DNA of 64,000 nucleotides from Bin107 sp965221655 (lineage in GTDB: Bacteria; UBA8248), in NCBI GenBank assembly GCA_965221655.1, contig OZ244906.1, positions 2,356,001-2,420,000 on the forward strand. Direction: 5' to 3'. This document shows positions 42,429-51,728 of the stretch, piece after piece; positions within the stretch are counted from its first letter, which is position 1; each line of letters starts with the position of its first letter. The notes beneath the pieces were generated by a model. It had not been told where the DNA came from. It saw nothing but the letters and a program-made list of their open reading frames with translations, and did no database searches. Made by a program: the position numbers and the translations under genes.

Positions 42429-44036
42429 TTGAAGGAGCCGACCGCAAGAACGTCCCTGGCCGCGGGCCGCTCGCCCGTGTTCGCGGCGGGCGGCATGGTG
42501 GCCACCAGCCAGCCGCTGGCCGCGGAAGCGGGCCTCCACGTCCTGAAAGAGGGAGGAAACGCACTCGATGCGGCCATCGCGACCGCGGCCGTGCTGAACG
42601 TGGTCGAGCCGCAGTCCACCGGCATCGGCGGGGACATGTTCATGCTCTATTGGGACGCGGAGGCGCAAGAGCTCCTGGGTTTGAACGGCAGCGGAAAAAG
42701 CGCCGCCGCGGCCACGCCGGAGCGATACGCGGAGTTCTCCTCCATGCCCGAGACGGGGGTGTATTCCTGCACCGTCCCCGGTGCGGTGGACGGCTGGTTC
42801 GCCGCCCACGCGCGCTGCGGCAGCGGGCGCAAGAGCATGGCGGAGCTGCTCGCGCCGGCGATTCTCTACGCGGAGGCGGGCTTTCCCGTCTCGCCGATCA
42901 TCGGCAGGGCGTGGGCGAACCAGGAGGCGAAGCTCGAAAAGTGCGCATGGTCGCGCCGGGCCTATTTGCCCGCGGGGCGCGCACCCAAAATCGGCGAGCG
43001 GTTTCGCAATCCCGCACTGGCCGCCTCGCTGCGCGCGATAGCCGAGGGCGGACGCGCCGCCTTCTATGAGGGCGCCATCGCCCGGGAGATCGTCCGGCAT
43101 ACGAAAGAAATTGGCGGGCTGTTCGAGATGGAGGATTTCGCCGCCACCGCGTGCTCTTGGGTCGAGCCGATTCGCGCACGCTACCGGGGGCACGAACTGT
43201 GCGAGATACCGCCTTCGGGCCAGGGCGTGACCGCCCTGGTTTGCCTGAACCTCATCGACGCATATCCTCTCGGCGAGCTGAGCTATGGTTCCGCCGATCA
43301 TCTCCACCTCGTCATCGAGGCCATGAAGCTCGCCTTTGCCGACAGGGATCGCTACGTGGCGGACACAGAGCGGGCCGACGTGCCTCTTGCAGGGCTCCTC
43401 TCTCCCGCATACGCCGGGGAGCGGCGCAAGAACATCAACCCGAACAGGGCGGGCAGCCCCGGAGCGGGGAGTCCCCATGCCTGGAACGACACCATCTACC
43501 TCACCGCGGCCGACGCGCAGGGCAACATGTGCTCGTTCATCAACAGCCTCTTCCACCATTTCGGCTCGGGCATCACCGGCGGCGACACGGGAATCATGCT
43601 CCAGAACAGGGGGCTGGGCTTCACCCTGGAAGAGGGCCATCCCAACCGCATCGCCCCGCACAAGCGGCCCCTGCACACCATCATCCCCGGCTTCGTGATG
43701 CGCGACGGAGAACCCTGGATGAGCTTCGGCGTCATGGGAGGCGACATGCAGCCCCAGGGCCACGTGCAGGTTCTCTCGAACATGGTGGACTTCGGCATGG
43801 ACGTCCAGGAAGCCATCGATGCTCCGCGCTTCCGTGTGCTGGGCGGGCGCGAGGTGGCGATAGAGGGGGGCGTGCCCGAGGCCGTGCTCCAGGAACTCGA
43901 GGCGCGCGGACACGAGGTGCGCCGTGCGGGCGGCTACGAGGGATTCGGCGGCGGCCAGGGAATCGTTCGCCTGGAAGGGGGCGTGTTCATGGGCGGTTCC
44001 GACCACCGAAGAGACGGGTGCGCGGTTGGCTTCTAG
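42429..44036 (+). CDS. ggt: Gamma-glutamyltransferase-family protein
   Basis: N-terminal nucleophile hydrolase that cleaves gamma-glutamyl amides, 535 residues. It shows VATSQPLAAEAGLHVLKEGG, NALDAAIATAAVLNVVEPQS and TGIGGDMFMLYWD, and the presumed autoprocessing Thr in HAWNDTIYLTAADAQGN near residue 360, aligned with the catalytic Thr of Escherichia coli GGT; later NRIAPHKRPLHTIIPGFVM. Start TTG 42429 follows AAGGAG at six bases. There is no signal peptide, so it is likely cytoplasmic, unlike the periplasmic enteric enzyme. The following gene overlaps its end. Confidence 0.9.
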   Translation: MKEPTARTSLAAGRSPVFAAGGMVATSQPLAAEAGLHVLKEGGNALDAAIATAAVLNVVEPQSTGIGGDMFMLYWDAEAQELLGLNGSGKSAAAATPERYAEFSSMPETGVYSCTVPGAVDGWFAAHARCGSGRKSMAELLAPAILYAEAGFPVSPIIGRAWANQEAKLEKCAWSRRAYLPAGRAPKIGERFRNPALAASLRAIAEGGRAAFYEGAIAREIVRHTKEIGGLFEMEDFAATACSWVEPIRARYRGHELCEIPPSGQGVTALVCLNLIDAYPLGELSYGSADHLHLVIEAMKLAFADRDRYVADTERADVPLAGLLSPAYAGERRKNINPNRAGSPGAGSPHAWNDTIYLTAADAQGNMCSFINSLFHHFGSGITGGDTGIMLQNRGLGFTLEEGHPNRIAPHKRPLHTIIPGFVMRDGEPWMSFGVMGGDMQPQGHVQVLSNMVDFGMDVQEAIDAPRFRVLGGREVAIEGGVPEAVLQELEARGHEVRRAGGYEGFGGGQGIVRLEGGVFMGGSDHRRDGCAVGF

Positions 44037-44919
44037 CCGCCCGAGTCCGCCCCGCGGTTGCGTAGGCGCTCGGCTGTGCGCCGCGAAGCGCCTTTGTGTG
44101 GCGTTTGTGATTTTTCTTCTTGCCGCCCCGCTCGCGGAGGCTGCCTGCCCTGATAAGGGCCAACCCGCCGACCCCGGCCGCTGGGTGCGCCGCGGCTCTC
44201 CCCCTATCGAGACGAGAAGCGTGCGGCTTCGCTTCCGCGGCGGCGCGACGGCGCGGATGCGGGCGGTGCGCCTGCACCCCGGCGCGTTCCGGGTGCGTCT
44301 GCACTGGCGCGAGAGTTCGCAGTGGTTCACCCCGGTCGACCTGCGCGCCCTGGGCCGAAAGCTGGGCGCGGTTCTCCTCCTGAACGCGGGCTACTACGAC
44401 GCGAGCGGACGTCCGCTCGGGTTTTTTCGCTCGGGCGGGAAGGTCTACAACAGCCGCGTGCTCTACCAGGGGCGCGACATCGCCCTGCACTTCGGTGCGC
44501 TGTTCACGGTGGGTGCGGAAGACGGCGCGCCGAACGTCGTCGCGCGCGGCGCGTTCCGCGACCGCGGCGTGGCGGAGGCCTTTCAGGCGGGGCCGCTTCT
44601 GGTGAAGGACGGAAAGCCCGCGGGCGGGCTCGCGCGCTACCGCGAATACCTGCGCGCCGCGCGCAGGAGCATCATCGGGCTCGACGCGCAGGGGCGCCTG
44701 TTCGTTCTGGTGAGCGAAAGCGAAACGCGCGGCGTCTCCTGGTGCGAGTTGCAGGAGTTTCTCGTCCTGCCCGAAGCCCGGGGCGGGCCGGGGCTGCGCG
44801 TCGCCATGAATCTCGACGGCGGCTCAAGCTCGCAGCTTTGGGTGCAGGCGGGGGAGCGGGAGGTCTCGATTCCGGGGCGGCCCGCGCCGACGTTCGTCGT
44901 CGTCGCGCCCAGGCGGTAA
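44026..44919 (+). CDS. Exported phosphodiester glycosidase (NAGPA)-domain protein
   Basis: A 297-residue secreted protein with the NAGPA/DUF2233 domain, whose members cleave phosphodiester-linked sugars or murein-related bonds. The signal peptide is LCVAFVIFLLAAPLAEA; the mature part contains RLHPGAFRVRLHWRESS, AVLLLNAGYYDASGRPLGFF and the hallmark AMNLDGGSSSQLWV, then TFVVVAPRR at the end. The start is unclear: TTG 44026, inside the last codons of the ggt gene, or GTG 44098, which leaves a minimal signal. Overlap with ggt suggests co-expression. Confidence 0.8.
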   Translation: MASSRPSPPRGCVGARLCAAKRLCVAFVIFLLAAPLAEAACPDKGQPADPGRWVRRGSPPIETRSVRLRFRGGATARMRAVRLHPGAFRVRLHWRESSQWFTPVDLRALGRKLGAVLLLNAGYYDASGRPLGFFRSGGKVYNSRVLYQGRDIALHFGALFTVGAEDGAPNVVARGAFRDRGVAEAFQAGPLLVKDGKPAGGLARYREYLRAARRSIIGLDAQGRLFVLVSESETRGVSWCELQEFLVLPEARGGPGLRVAMNLDGGSSSQLWVQAGEREVSIPGRPAPTFVVVAPRR

Positions 44920-44990
44920 TTGTCCGTAGCGAGCGGCGCGGGGAAGCCCCCGGCGTCGGTGGAATTTTGTCGCTTTGGGGAGGAGGCTCC

Positions 44991-45776
44991 ATGCGCGATA
45001 TGGAGGGAAAAGTCGCCCTGGTGGCGGCGGGCAGCAAGGGGCTGGGGCGCGCCTCGGCTCTCAAGATCGCGATGCGCGGCGCGTGCGTCGCCATCTGTGC
45101 GAGAGACGAGGCCGCCTGTGCCGAGGCTGCCGCGGACATCGCCCGCCGCGCCGGGGTGGAGACGTGGCACTGCGCCGCCGACGTGGGCACCGCGGAGGGC
45201 GTGCGTTCGTTCGTGCAAGGCGCCGTCGCGCGCTTCGGCGGAGTGGACGTTCTGGTCTCGAACGCGGGCGGTCCGCCCCGGGGGTTTTTCGAGGATTTTG
45301 GCGACGACGCCTGGCGCGATGCGTTCGAGCTGGGCGTCATGAGCGCGGTGCGTCTCGTGCGCGAGACCCTGCCCCACATGCGCGGGCGCGGGGGCGGGAG
45401 AATCCTGTTCATCCTGTCGAGTTCGGTGCGCGAACCCATCGAGGATTTGTTGCTCTCCAACGTCATGCGGCCCGCCGTGGCCGGCCTGGCGAAGTCGCTC
45501 TCGCGCTCCCTGGGGGCGGAGGGGATTCTGGTGAACGTGGTCATCCCCGGCGTTATCGACACCGACCGCGCACGGGCGGGGCGCGCTGCTGCTGCGGAGC
45601 GTCTGGGCATTACCTTTGAGGAGTCCGTCGCGCGCGTGGAGCGCGAGGTGCCGCTGGGCAGGCTGGGTCGGCCCGAGGAGTTCGGGGCGATGGTGGCGTT
45701 TCTCGCCTCGCCCGAGGCGAGCTACGTCTCGGGGGGCGTGTTCGCCGTGGACGGCGGCCGCCTCCGCGCGATTTGA
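44991..45776 (+). CDS. SDR-family oxidoreductase lacking the canonical Tyr-Lys pair
   Basis: A 261-residue Rossmann-fold protein. NAD(P) site VALVAAGSKGLGRASALKIA, NAG motif VLVSNAGGPPRG, and a C-terminal ASYVSGGVFAVDGGR are normal for FabG-like SDRs. The catalytic segment reads LSSSVREPIEDLLLSNVMRP: the Ser is kept, but the YxxxK expected about 13 residues later is replaced by LSNVM. This form recurs in a FabG-like subgroup, so it is not damage, but the chemistry is uncertain. ATG 44991 has GGGGAGGAGG upstream. Confidence 0.88.
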   Translation: MRDMEGKVALVAAGSKGLGRASALKIAMRGACVAICARDEAACAEAAADIARRAGVETWHCAADVGTAEGVRSFVQGAVARFGGVDVLVSNAGGPPRGFFEDFGDDAWRDAFELGVMSAVRLVRETLPHMRGRGGGRILFILSSSVREPIEDLLLSNVMRPAVAGLAKSLSRSLGAEGILVNVVIPGVIDTDRARAGRAAAAERLGITFEESVARVEREVPLGRLGRPEEFGAMVAFLASPEASYVSGGVFAVDGGRLRAI

Positions 45777-46041
45777 AGGGGTACTGCTCGCTCCCCAACC
45801 ATTGAAGCGCGCGCAGTATGCGCATGACCTGCTGCAAGGGAATGCGCAAGATCGGCATGTGCCGACGACGTCTCGATGGGGATTTCGCGCCCGGGCCCAT
45901 TCATCATGCGTGAGTCGCCCGACTGCGAAGCCCTGGAGCGGGCAGCCCTCGAAGTCGTTGGATTTTCGGCAGTGAACGAAAGCTGAGGAGGTGCCCGGAA
46001 TTCTCGCGCGGTACGTATGACGCTTCCTCCTCCCCCGCGCG
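45777..46041. other. Intergenic region upstream of the uvrA promoter, no gene recognised
   Basis: About 265 bases between the SDR stop and the uvrA promoter. It holds only short open frames without good ribosome-binding sites, for example 45876-45986 (36 codons), no tRNA-like cloverleaf and no terminator with a U-tract. A GAGGAGG at 45987-45993 has no usable start codon at the right distance. Confidence 0.4.
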
Positions 46042-46071
46042 TTGACACTCCCTTTTCGCGCACACCATACT
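46042..46071 (+). promoter_or_regulatory. Promoter of uvrA
   Basis: TTGACA (46042-46047), 18-base spacer, CATACT (46066-46071), about 50 bases before the uvrA start. No AACATATGTT-type LexA box overlaps it, in contrast with the lexA region. Confidence 0.6.
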
Positions 46072-46126
46072 GGGGCTGAGCGCTTTTTGTTCCGTACGCA
46101 TCGTCCAAACAGCCACCGGGAAATTG

Positions 46127-48967
46127 ATGAACGCGCACCACGCGGCCCCCGCCGCCCTGATGGAAGACATACTCGTAGAGGGCGCGCGCGAGCATAACCT
46201 CAAGGACGTGTCGCTGCGCCTGCCGAGGGAGCGGTTCATCGTCGTCACGGGGCCGAGCGGCTCGGGAAAGTCCTCGCTCGCGTTCGACACCATCTATGCG
46301 GAGGGCCACCGCCGCTACGTGGAGAGCCTCTCCACCTACGCGCGCCAGTTCCTGGAGCGCGTCGACAAGCCCGCGGTGGACGTCGTCGAGGGCATAAGCC
46401 CCGCCATCGCCATCGAGCAGTACAACCCGGTGAATCATTCGCGCTCCACGGTGGGCACGGCTTCGGAGATATACGACTATCTGCGTCTGCTCTTCGCCAA
46501 GGCGGGGAGAATTCATTGCCCCGCGTGCGGGGCGGAGGTCGTCCCCGCCACGGTCGATGGTGTGGTGGCGACGCTGCTGGAGGTTCACGCGAACGCGCGC
46601 GGATTCGTGCTCTTCCCCCTGCCCGCCCTCCAGGCCGAGGAGGTCGAGGCGCAGCTCACGTCCCTGGTGGCCCAGGGTTTCGTGCGCGTCATGGTGGAAG
46701 GCGAGAGCGTCGACATCGGCCCCGCACTTTTTGCGCGCCTGAAGGAGGGGTCGCGGCCCCCGGGCCGTCCGCACGAGACGGAACCGCCCGCGATGCACGT
46801 GGTGGTGGATCGCCTCCGCCTCTCCGGACGCAACCGCTCCCGCCTGGGCGAGTCGCTCGAGACGGCGTTTCGTGAGGGAGACGGCGTCGCCGAGGTGCAG
46901 CTCGTGGAAGGGCCGCGGCTGCGGTTCAGCCAGAAGCTCGAATGCTGCGGCCGCACGTTCGACCCACCCGTTCCGCAAATGTTCAGCTTCAACAACCCCA
47001 ACGGGGCGTGTCAGGAGTGTGGAGGGTTCGGCAACACGCTGCGCCTCGACGAGGCGCTCATCGTCCCCGACCCCAAAAAAACGCTCGCCCAGGGGGCGGT
47101 GGAACCCTGGGCGCGCCCGCGCTACCGGCGCCATTTCGGCGAGCAGCTGCGCACCGCCGCCGAGACGCAGGGGCTCGACATCCACGTTCCCTGGGAGGAT
47201 ATGCCGCCCGCGCAGAAGAAAATGGTGTTCGAGGGGGCAGGCAAATTTCTGGGGGTGTATTCGTTTTTCGAGCGTCTCAAGAGAAGAAAGTACAAGGTGT
47301 GGGTGCGCGTGCTCATCAGGCGCTACCAGAGCCAGCAACGCTGCGCCTCTTGCGGTGGCACGCGCCTGCGGCCCGAGGCGCTGTGGGTCAAGCTGGGCGG
47401 GCGTAGCATCGCGGAGCTTTGCGCCGCGTCCGTGCGTGAACTGAGAAAGTACTTCGAAGCCCCTCCCCTCGACGCCGAGCAAATCGAGCGTGCGGGCGAC
47501 GTGCTGCGCCAGGTGCGCGACCGCCTCGATTTTCTGCACGAGGTGGGTCTGGAATACCTCACGCTGGACAGGGAGACCAGAACGCTGAGCGGCGGCGAGC
47601 ACCAGCGCATCAACCTGGCGAACCAACTGGGCGCCCACCTCACGGGCACGCTCTACATTCTTGATGAGCCGACCATCGGCTTGCACCCCAGGGACAACAC
47701 GCGCCTGGTGGGGATATTGAAAGACCTGGTCGAGCGGGGAAATACCCTGCTCGTCGTGGAGCACGACCGCGACGTGATCGACGAGGCCGACCACGTGGTG
47801 GACCTCGGTCCCGGCGCGGGCGAGCGTGGCGGAGAGGTGGTCTTCTCGGGTCCGCGTGCAGAGCTCGAGGCGTGCGAGAAGTCGGCGACGGCGAAGTTTC
47901 TGAGCGGTGCGCGCACCGTGCGCCCCAGGAAGATCAAGAGAAAGGCGGGGGAGAAGTGCTCCTGGCTCTCGCTCTTCGGCGCGCGGGAGAACAACCTCAA
48001 GAAAGTGAACCTGCGGATTCCCCTCGGGCGTCTCGTGGCGGTTACGGGCGTGTCCGGTTCGGGCAAGAGCACCCTCGTGCACGACACGCTCTATCCCGCG
48101 CTTGCGCGGATTCTTCACGCCGCGAAAGACCCCATCGGACGTTTCGGGCGCATCGAGGGGTTCGAGGCGCTGGACTCCGTGGTGCTGCTCGACCAGAGCC
48201 CCATAGGCAAGAGTCCCCGCAGCAACCCGGTGACCTACCTCAAGGCCTACGATGCGATTCGCCGCCTCTTCGCCGAGACGCCCCGGGCACAGAGCATGGG
48301 CTACGGACCCGGGCACTTCTCGTTCAACACCCCGGGCGGGCGGTGCGAGTCCTGCACGGGCAGCGGCATCCAGAAGATAGAGATGCACTTCATGGCCGAT
48401 CTGTTCATTCGCTGCCCGGACTGCGAGGGCAAACGCTTCAAGGCCGAGGTGATGGAGATCGAATACAAGGGCAAGAATATCCATGAGGTGCTGAACCTGA
48501 CCGTGGACGAGGCCATGCTGTTCTTCGACCACGTGCCCGCGGTGCTGAACAAGCTGCTGATCTTGCGAGACGTGGGCCTCAACTATCTGCGCATCGGCCA
48601 GCCCGTGAACACGCTCTCGGGCGGCGAGGCGCAGCGCCTCAAAATTGCGGGCCAGTTGGCCGCCCGCCCCCCTCGCAACGTCATGTACATGATGGACGAA
48701 CCGACGACGGGGCTGCACTTCCAGGACGTGGAGCGGCTGCTCAACGTGCTGACGCGCCTGGTGGGGCTGGGCAATACGGTCGTCGTCATCGAGCACAACC
48801 TGGACGTGATTCGCTGTGCGGAGTGGGTGGTCGACTTGGGTCCTGAAGGAGGCGATGCGGGAGGCCGCATCGTCGCCGAGGGGACGCCTGCGGAGGTGGC
48901 GCAAAACCCCGCGTCCCACACGGGGCGGTTCCTGCAAAAGTATTTCGCGGCCAATGGGGCGGACTGA
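46127..48967 (+). CDS. uvrA: Excinuclease ABC subunit A
   Basis: ATPase that finds DNA lesions in nucleotide excision repair, 946 residues. Two ABC modules are complete: Walker A VVTGPSGSGKSSLAFDTIY and AVTGVSGSGKSTLVHD, signatures TLSGGEHQRINLANQL and TLSGGEAQRLKIAGQL, Walker B ILDEPTIGLHPRDNTRL and MMDEPTTGLHFQDVERL. Zinc-binding Cys pairs include CPACGAEV, CQECGGFG, CESCTGSG and CPDCEGKRF. ATG 46127 is used; TTG 46124 and ATG 46160 are alternatives, the last matching the most common family N-terminus (MEDILVEGAREHNLK). Confidence 0.97.
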   Translation: MNAHHAAPAALMEDILVEGAREHNLKDVSLRLPRERFIVVTGPSGSGKSSLAFDTIYAEGHRRYVESLSTYARQFLERVDKPAVDVVEGISPAIAIEQYNPVNHSRSTVGTASEIYDYLRLLFAKAGRIHCPACGAEVVPATVDGVVATLLEVHANARGFVLFPLPALQAEEVEAQLTSLVAQGFVRVMVEGESVDIGPALFARLKEGSRPPGRPHETEPPAMHVVVDRLRLSGRNRSRLGESLETAFREGDGVAEVQLVEGPRLRFSQKLECCGRTFDPPVPQMFSFNNPNGACQECGGFGNTLRLDEALIVPDPKKTLAQGAVEPWARPRYRRHFGEQLRTAAETQGLDIHVPWEDMPPAQKKMVFEGAGKFLGVYSFFERLKRRKYKVWVRVLIRRYQSQQRCASCGGTRLRPEALWVKLGGRSIAELCAASVRELRKYFEAPPLDAEQIERAGDVLRQVRDRLDFLHEVGLEYLTLDRETRTLSGGEHQRINLANQLGAHLTGTLYILDEPTIGLHPRDNTRLVGILKDLVERGNTLLVVEHDRDVIDEADHVVDLGPGAGERGGEVVFSGPRAELEACEKSATAKFLSGARTVRPRKIKRKAGEKCSWLSLFGARENNLKKVNLRIPLGRLVAVTGVSGSGKSTLVHDTLYPALARILHAAKDPIGRFGRIEGFEALDSVVLLDQSPIGKSPRSNPVTYLKAYDAIRRLFAETPRAQSMGYGPGHFSFNTPGGRCESCTGSGIQKIEMHFMADLFIRCPDCEGKRFKAEVMEIEYKGKNIHEVLNLTVDEAMLFFDHVPAVLNKLLILRDVGLNYLRIGQPVNTLSGGEAQRLKIAGQLAARPPRNVMYMMDEPTTGLHFQDVERLLNVLTRLVGLGNTVVVIEHNLDVIRCAEWVVDLGPEGGDAGGRIVAEGTPAEVAQNPASHTGRFLQKYFAANGAD

Positions 48968-49075
48968 GCACGGGCGGGGCGCGTTTCCCGTTTGTCCGCG
49001 CCGGGGGAGGAGCCCGATGGCGCGCGGGGCGGGCGTGTAGTAGGCTGGGGCGAGTTTCTCAAAAAGGATGCCAAC

Positions 49076-49543
49076 GTGAACGAACGCGCGGGTACGCAAG
49101 CCCTCACCCGCCGGGTGAACGCGCAGTGGCGGGGGAATTTGCGTGCGGAGCTCACGGTGCGCGATTGCCCCCCCTTCGTGAGCGACGAACCCGCGGAGCG
49201 CGGAGGGCTGTTCGAATATCCCACGCCTGCCGAATACATGCTCGGCGCACTCGCGGGCTGTGCCGCCGCGCACGTGGAGATGTTCGCCGCGCAGGTCGGG
49301 ATGCCGCTTGCGGACTGTCGCGTCGAGGCGCGGCTCACAATGGAGCGCTTCGCCCCGGGCGATGCCCACGCGGTGAACGGGGGCGTGAGCGGGGTGGAGT
49401 TGGAAGTTCACCTCACGTCGAGCGGCTCCGCTGAGGAGCTCGAGGAGGTTAAGGGCCTCTTCCGTGCGGGATGCATCCTCTATCTGTTCATGAGCGCCGC
49501 CGCGTCCGTGCAGGACGCCTGGTTTCTGCACGAACCCGCGTAG
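49076..49543 (+). CDS. OsmC/Ohr-family protein
   Basis: Thiol peroxidase-like protein of 155 residues that may reduce organic hydroperoxides. Both family Cys are present: LGALAGCAAAHVEMFAAQVG near residue 63 and FRAGCILYLFMSAAASVQD near residue 137. The body has MLGALAGC and VHLTSSGSAEELEEVKGL as in OsmC-like proteins. GTG 49076 has AAGGA seven bases upstream. It lies 108 bases after uvrA and may be transcribed with it. Confidence 0.85.
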   Translation: MNERAGTQALTRRVNAQWRGNLRAELTVRDCPPFVSDEPAERGGLFEYPTPAEYMLGALAGCAAAHVEMFAAQVGMPLADCRVEARLTMERFAPGDAHAVNGGVSGVELEVHLTSSGSAEELEEVKGLFRAGCILYLFMSAAASVQDAWFLHEPA

Positions 49544-49582
49544 CGGTTTTTCGAAAAGCCCCCGCAACCGACAGAAAGCGTC

Positions 49583-50497
49583 ATGAACCTATCTACCCAT
49601 TCCGTGGGCTTGCTGTTCGCCGTCTCGGCCCTGCTCAGTTGGGGGAGCCTCTCGTTCTTCATACGCCTGGCGATGAAGGACGCTCCCCTGCTCAAGACGA
49701 CCGCCGCCATGTCGAGCATGAACGGCATTTTCATTGCGGTCGTCGTTTTTCTCGCACTTCCCGCAAGCGCTTTTCAGCCCCAGGCGACGAAGACCTGGGT
49801 GCTGTTGCCCGTAACGGGCTTTTTCATGATCACCATATCGCGGCTCACCTATTACTACGCCATCAGGCGCATCGGCCCCAGCCGTACGATTCCCATCGCG
49901 GCGAGCACGCCCGCCGTAACCGCCGTGCTGGCAACCATATTTTTGGGAGAACCCTTTACCCTTCCCGTTTTTCTGGGGTTGTTGTGCCTGGCGGCGGGCC
50001 TCACCACGGTGGTGCGTTCCGCCCCGGCGCAGGCGAACCCGCAGGCCGGCCCCACGCGCGGAGACCTCGTAAAGGGCTACGTGTCGGCGGGCCTCACCAC
50101 GCTGAACTGGAGCGCTTCGGGCGTCATGCTCAAGACCATCGCCCTGGACGTGAACCCGCTGGCGGCCTCGGCGCTGGTGATCTGGATAGGCTGCGTTTTC
50201 GCCTGGTCGCTGGCTGTCGGTTTCGGCCCGAAAGGGGAGGCGGGCAAAATTCCCCGCGCGAGCTGGAAATGGATGCTGGTGGCCTCCATCTTCCAGACGA
50301 TAGCAATTCCCTCCTACAGCAACGCGCTCGCGCGCACCTACGCGGTAAACGTTTCCTCCATCACCGCGGTGCAGCCGCTTTTGGTGATTCTGGGTTCGCA
50401 TCTGTTCCTGCGCGAGAGCGAAAACGTGACGGGCAAGCTGGTGCTGGGAGCGGTGATGACCGTGCTGGGAACGATTCTGATTCTGGGCGGCCTCTAG
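49583..50497 (+). CDS. EamA/DMT-superfamily transporter
   Basis: A 304-residue membrane protein with ten helices in two EamA repeats: GLLFAVSALLSWGSLSFFIR and LGLLCLAAGLTTVVRSA in the first, KGYVSAGLTTLNWSASGVML and LVLGAVMTVLGTILILGG in the second. ATG 49583 follows AGAAAG-type weak Shine-Dalgarno. Its TAG is immediately followed by the convergent dinB stop with no spacer. Fourth EamA gene in the window; the substrate is unknown. Confidence 0.85.
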   Translation: MNLSTHSVGLLFAVSALLSWGSLSFFIRLAMKDAPLLKTTAAMSSMNGIFIAVVVFLALPASAFQPQATKTWVLLPVTGFFMITISRLTYYYAIRRIGPSRTIPIAASTPAVTAVLATIFLGEPFTLPVFLGLLCLAAGLTTVVRSAPAQANPQAGPTRGDLVKGYVSAGLTTLNWSASGVMLKTIALDVNPLAASALVIWIGCVFAWSLAVGFGPKGEAGKIPRASWKWMLVASIFQTIAIPSYSNALARTYAVNVSSITAVQPLLVILGSHLFLRESENVTGKLVLGAVMTVLGTILILGGL

Positions 50498-51706
50498 TCA
50501 GTCTTTGCGGATGCGCTCGACGTTCTTGCGCGCGAAGACCGCCTCGTGGCCGAAGCGCTCGCGGATTTTGTCCAGACTCTCCACGAGGCGTTCTTCTTTC
50601 TCATGGCTTTCGTCGCCGAAGAGCAACGGTTGTGTCTCTGCTTCTTCCAGCCCGAAAAGGTAGACGCCCAGCAGGCGGATTTTCCGGTTCTTCGCCTCCT
50701 CCCGAAGCGTGCGGCGCAGCAGTTCGCGCGCCGTTTCGATAATCTCCTTATCCAGGCGTGTGGGCCCCTCCAGCGTGCGTGAGCGGGTAAGCGTCGTGAA
50801 GTCGGCGAAGCGGATTTTGAGAGTCACGCTCCGCGCGGATTTCCCGCCGCGGCGCACCCGTGCGCTCGCCTGTTCGGCCAGGCCGGTGAGGACGGCCTCG
50901 AGTGCGCTGAGTTCGGCGGTGTCCTCCGCGAAGGTAGTCTCCTTGCCGATGCTCTTGGGAGAGGTTTGCAGCTCGAGTGCGGAATCGTCCAGCCCCCGCG
51001 CCTTTCGGTAGAGTTCCGGACCCAGGTTCTTGAACTGCGACTCGAGAAAGGCGGGCGACTGCCGGGCGAGGTCGTCGATGGTGGCGATGCCCAGGCGCGC
51101 GAGTTTTTGGACCATCACCTTGCCCACGCCGGGGATTTTGTTCACTCCCAAAGGACGCAGGAAGGCCGCCTCGGCCCCCGGATAGACGTAGAGGATGCCG
51201 GCGGGCTTCGAGAGGGCGGAGGCTATTTTCGACACCAGCCTGCTCGACGCCAGTCCGATGGAGGCTGAGCAGGCGACCTCGCGTTGCACGGCCTCGCGCA
51301 TGGCGGCCGCGGTTTGCAGTGGGGGGCCGTGGAGGCGTTCGGTGCCGCTTAAGTCGAGATAGGCTTCGTCGACCGAGACGGCCTGGACGGCGGGCGTGAA
51401 GTCGCGCAATACCCGCATCACCCGCCGGGAGGCTTCGCCGTATTTTTTGTGGTCGGCCTGGATGTAGACGGCGTGGGGGCACAGCGCCCGCGCCCGCGCC
51501 ATGGGCATGGCGGAGTGGACGCCGAACGCGCGCGCCTCGTAGGAGGCGGCGGAGACCACCCCGCGCCTGCCCACGCTTCCGCCCACGACGACGGGCCTGC
51601 CCTCGAGGTCGGGCCTGTCCATGCGCTCCACGGAGACGAAAAACGCATCCATGTCCACGTGGGCGATGAGGCGGCCTGGTGGGGCCGCGGCGGGTTGCGT
51701 GTCCAT
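50498..51706 (-). CDS. dinB: DNA polymerase IV (Y family)
   Basis: Error-prone translesion polymerase, 402 residues. Catalytic acidic residues are in LIAHVDMDAFFVSVERMD and in AVSVDEAYLDLSGTERL, with the steric-gate region SVGRRGVVSAASYEARAFGV and HhH region VNKIPGVGKVMVQKLARLG. ATG 51706 lies 22 bases after the lexA stop on the same strand, so lexA and dinB form an SOS operon. No clear beta-clamp binding motif is seen beyond QPLLFG near residue 370, which fits the QxxLxxF-type pattern loosely. The stop abuts that of the EamA gene. Confidence 0.95.
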   Translation of the reverse strand: MDTQPAAAPPGRLIAHVDMDAFFVSVERMDRPDLEGRPVVVGGSVGRRGVVSAASYEARAFGVHSAMPMARARALCPHAVYIQADHKKYGEASRRVMRVLRDFTPAVQAVSVDEAYLDLSGTERLHGPPLQTAAAMREAVQREVACSASIGLASSRLVSKIASALSKPAGILYVYPGAEAAFLRPLGVNKIPGVGKVMVQKLARLGIATIDDLARQSPAFLESQFKNLGPELYRKARGLDDSALELQTSPKSIGKETTFAEDTAELSALEAVLTGLAEQASARVRRGGKSARSVTLKIRFADFTTLTRSRTLEGPTRLDKEIIETARELLRRTLREEAKNRKIRLLGVYLFGLEEAETQPLLFGDESHEKEERLVESLDKIRERFGHEAVFARKNVERIRKD

Positions 51707-51728
51707 TCCTTTCCCCCGGAGGCGCGCC

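Noticed and set aside
38526..44330. A minus-strand open frame of over 1,900 codons opposite several genes
   Set aside because: It lies antisense to the PAC2, molybdenum hydroxylase, nucleotidyltransferase, ggt and NAGPA genes, has no domain pattern and is the expected result of high third-position GC. The same applies to long antisense frames at 24898-28422 and 45722-49567.
45876..45986. 36-codon open frame between the SDR and uvrA genes
   Set aside because: No Shine-Dalgarno at either in-frame ATG, no recognisable motif, and it is the length expected by chance in GC-rich DNA.
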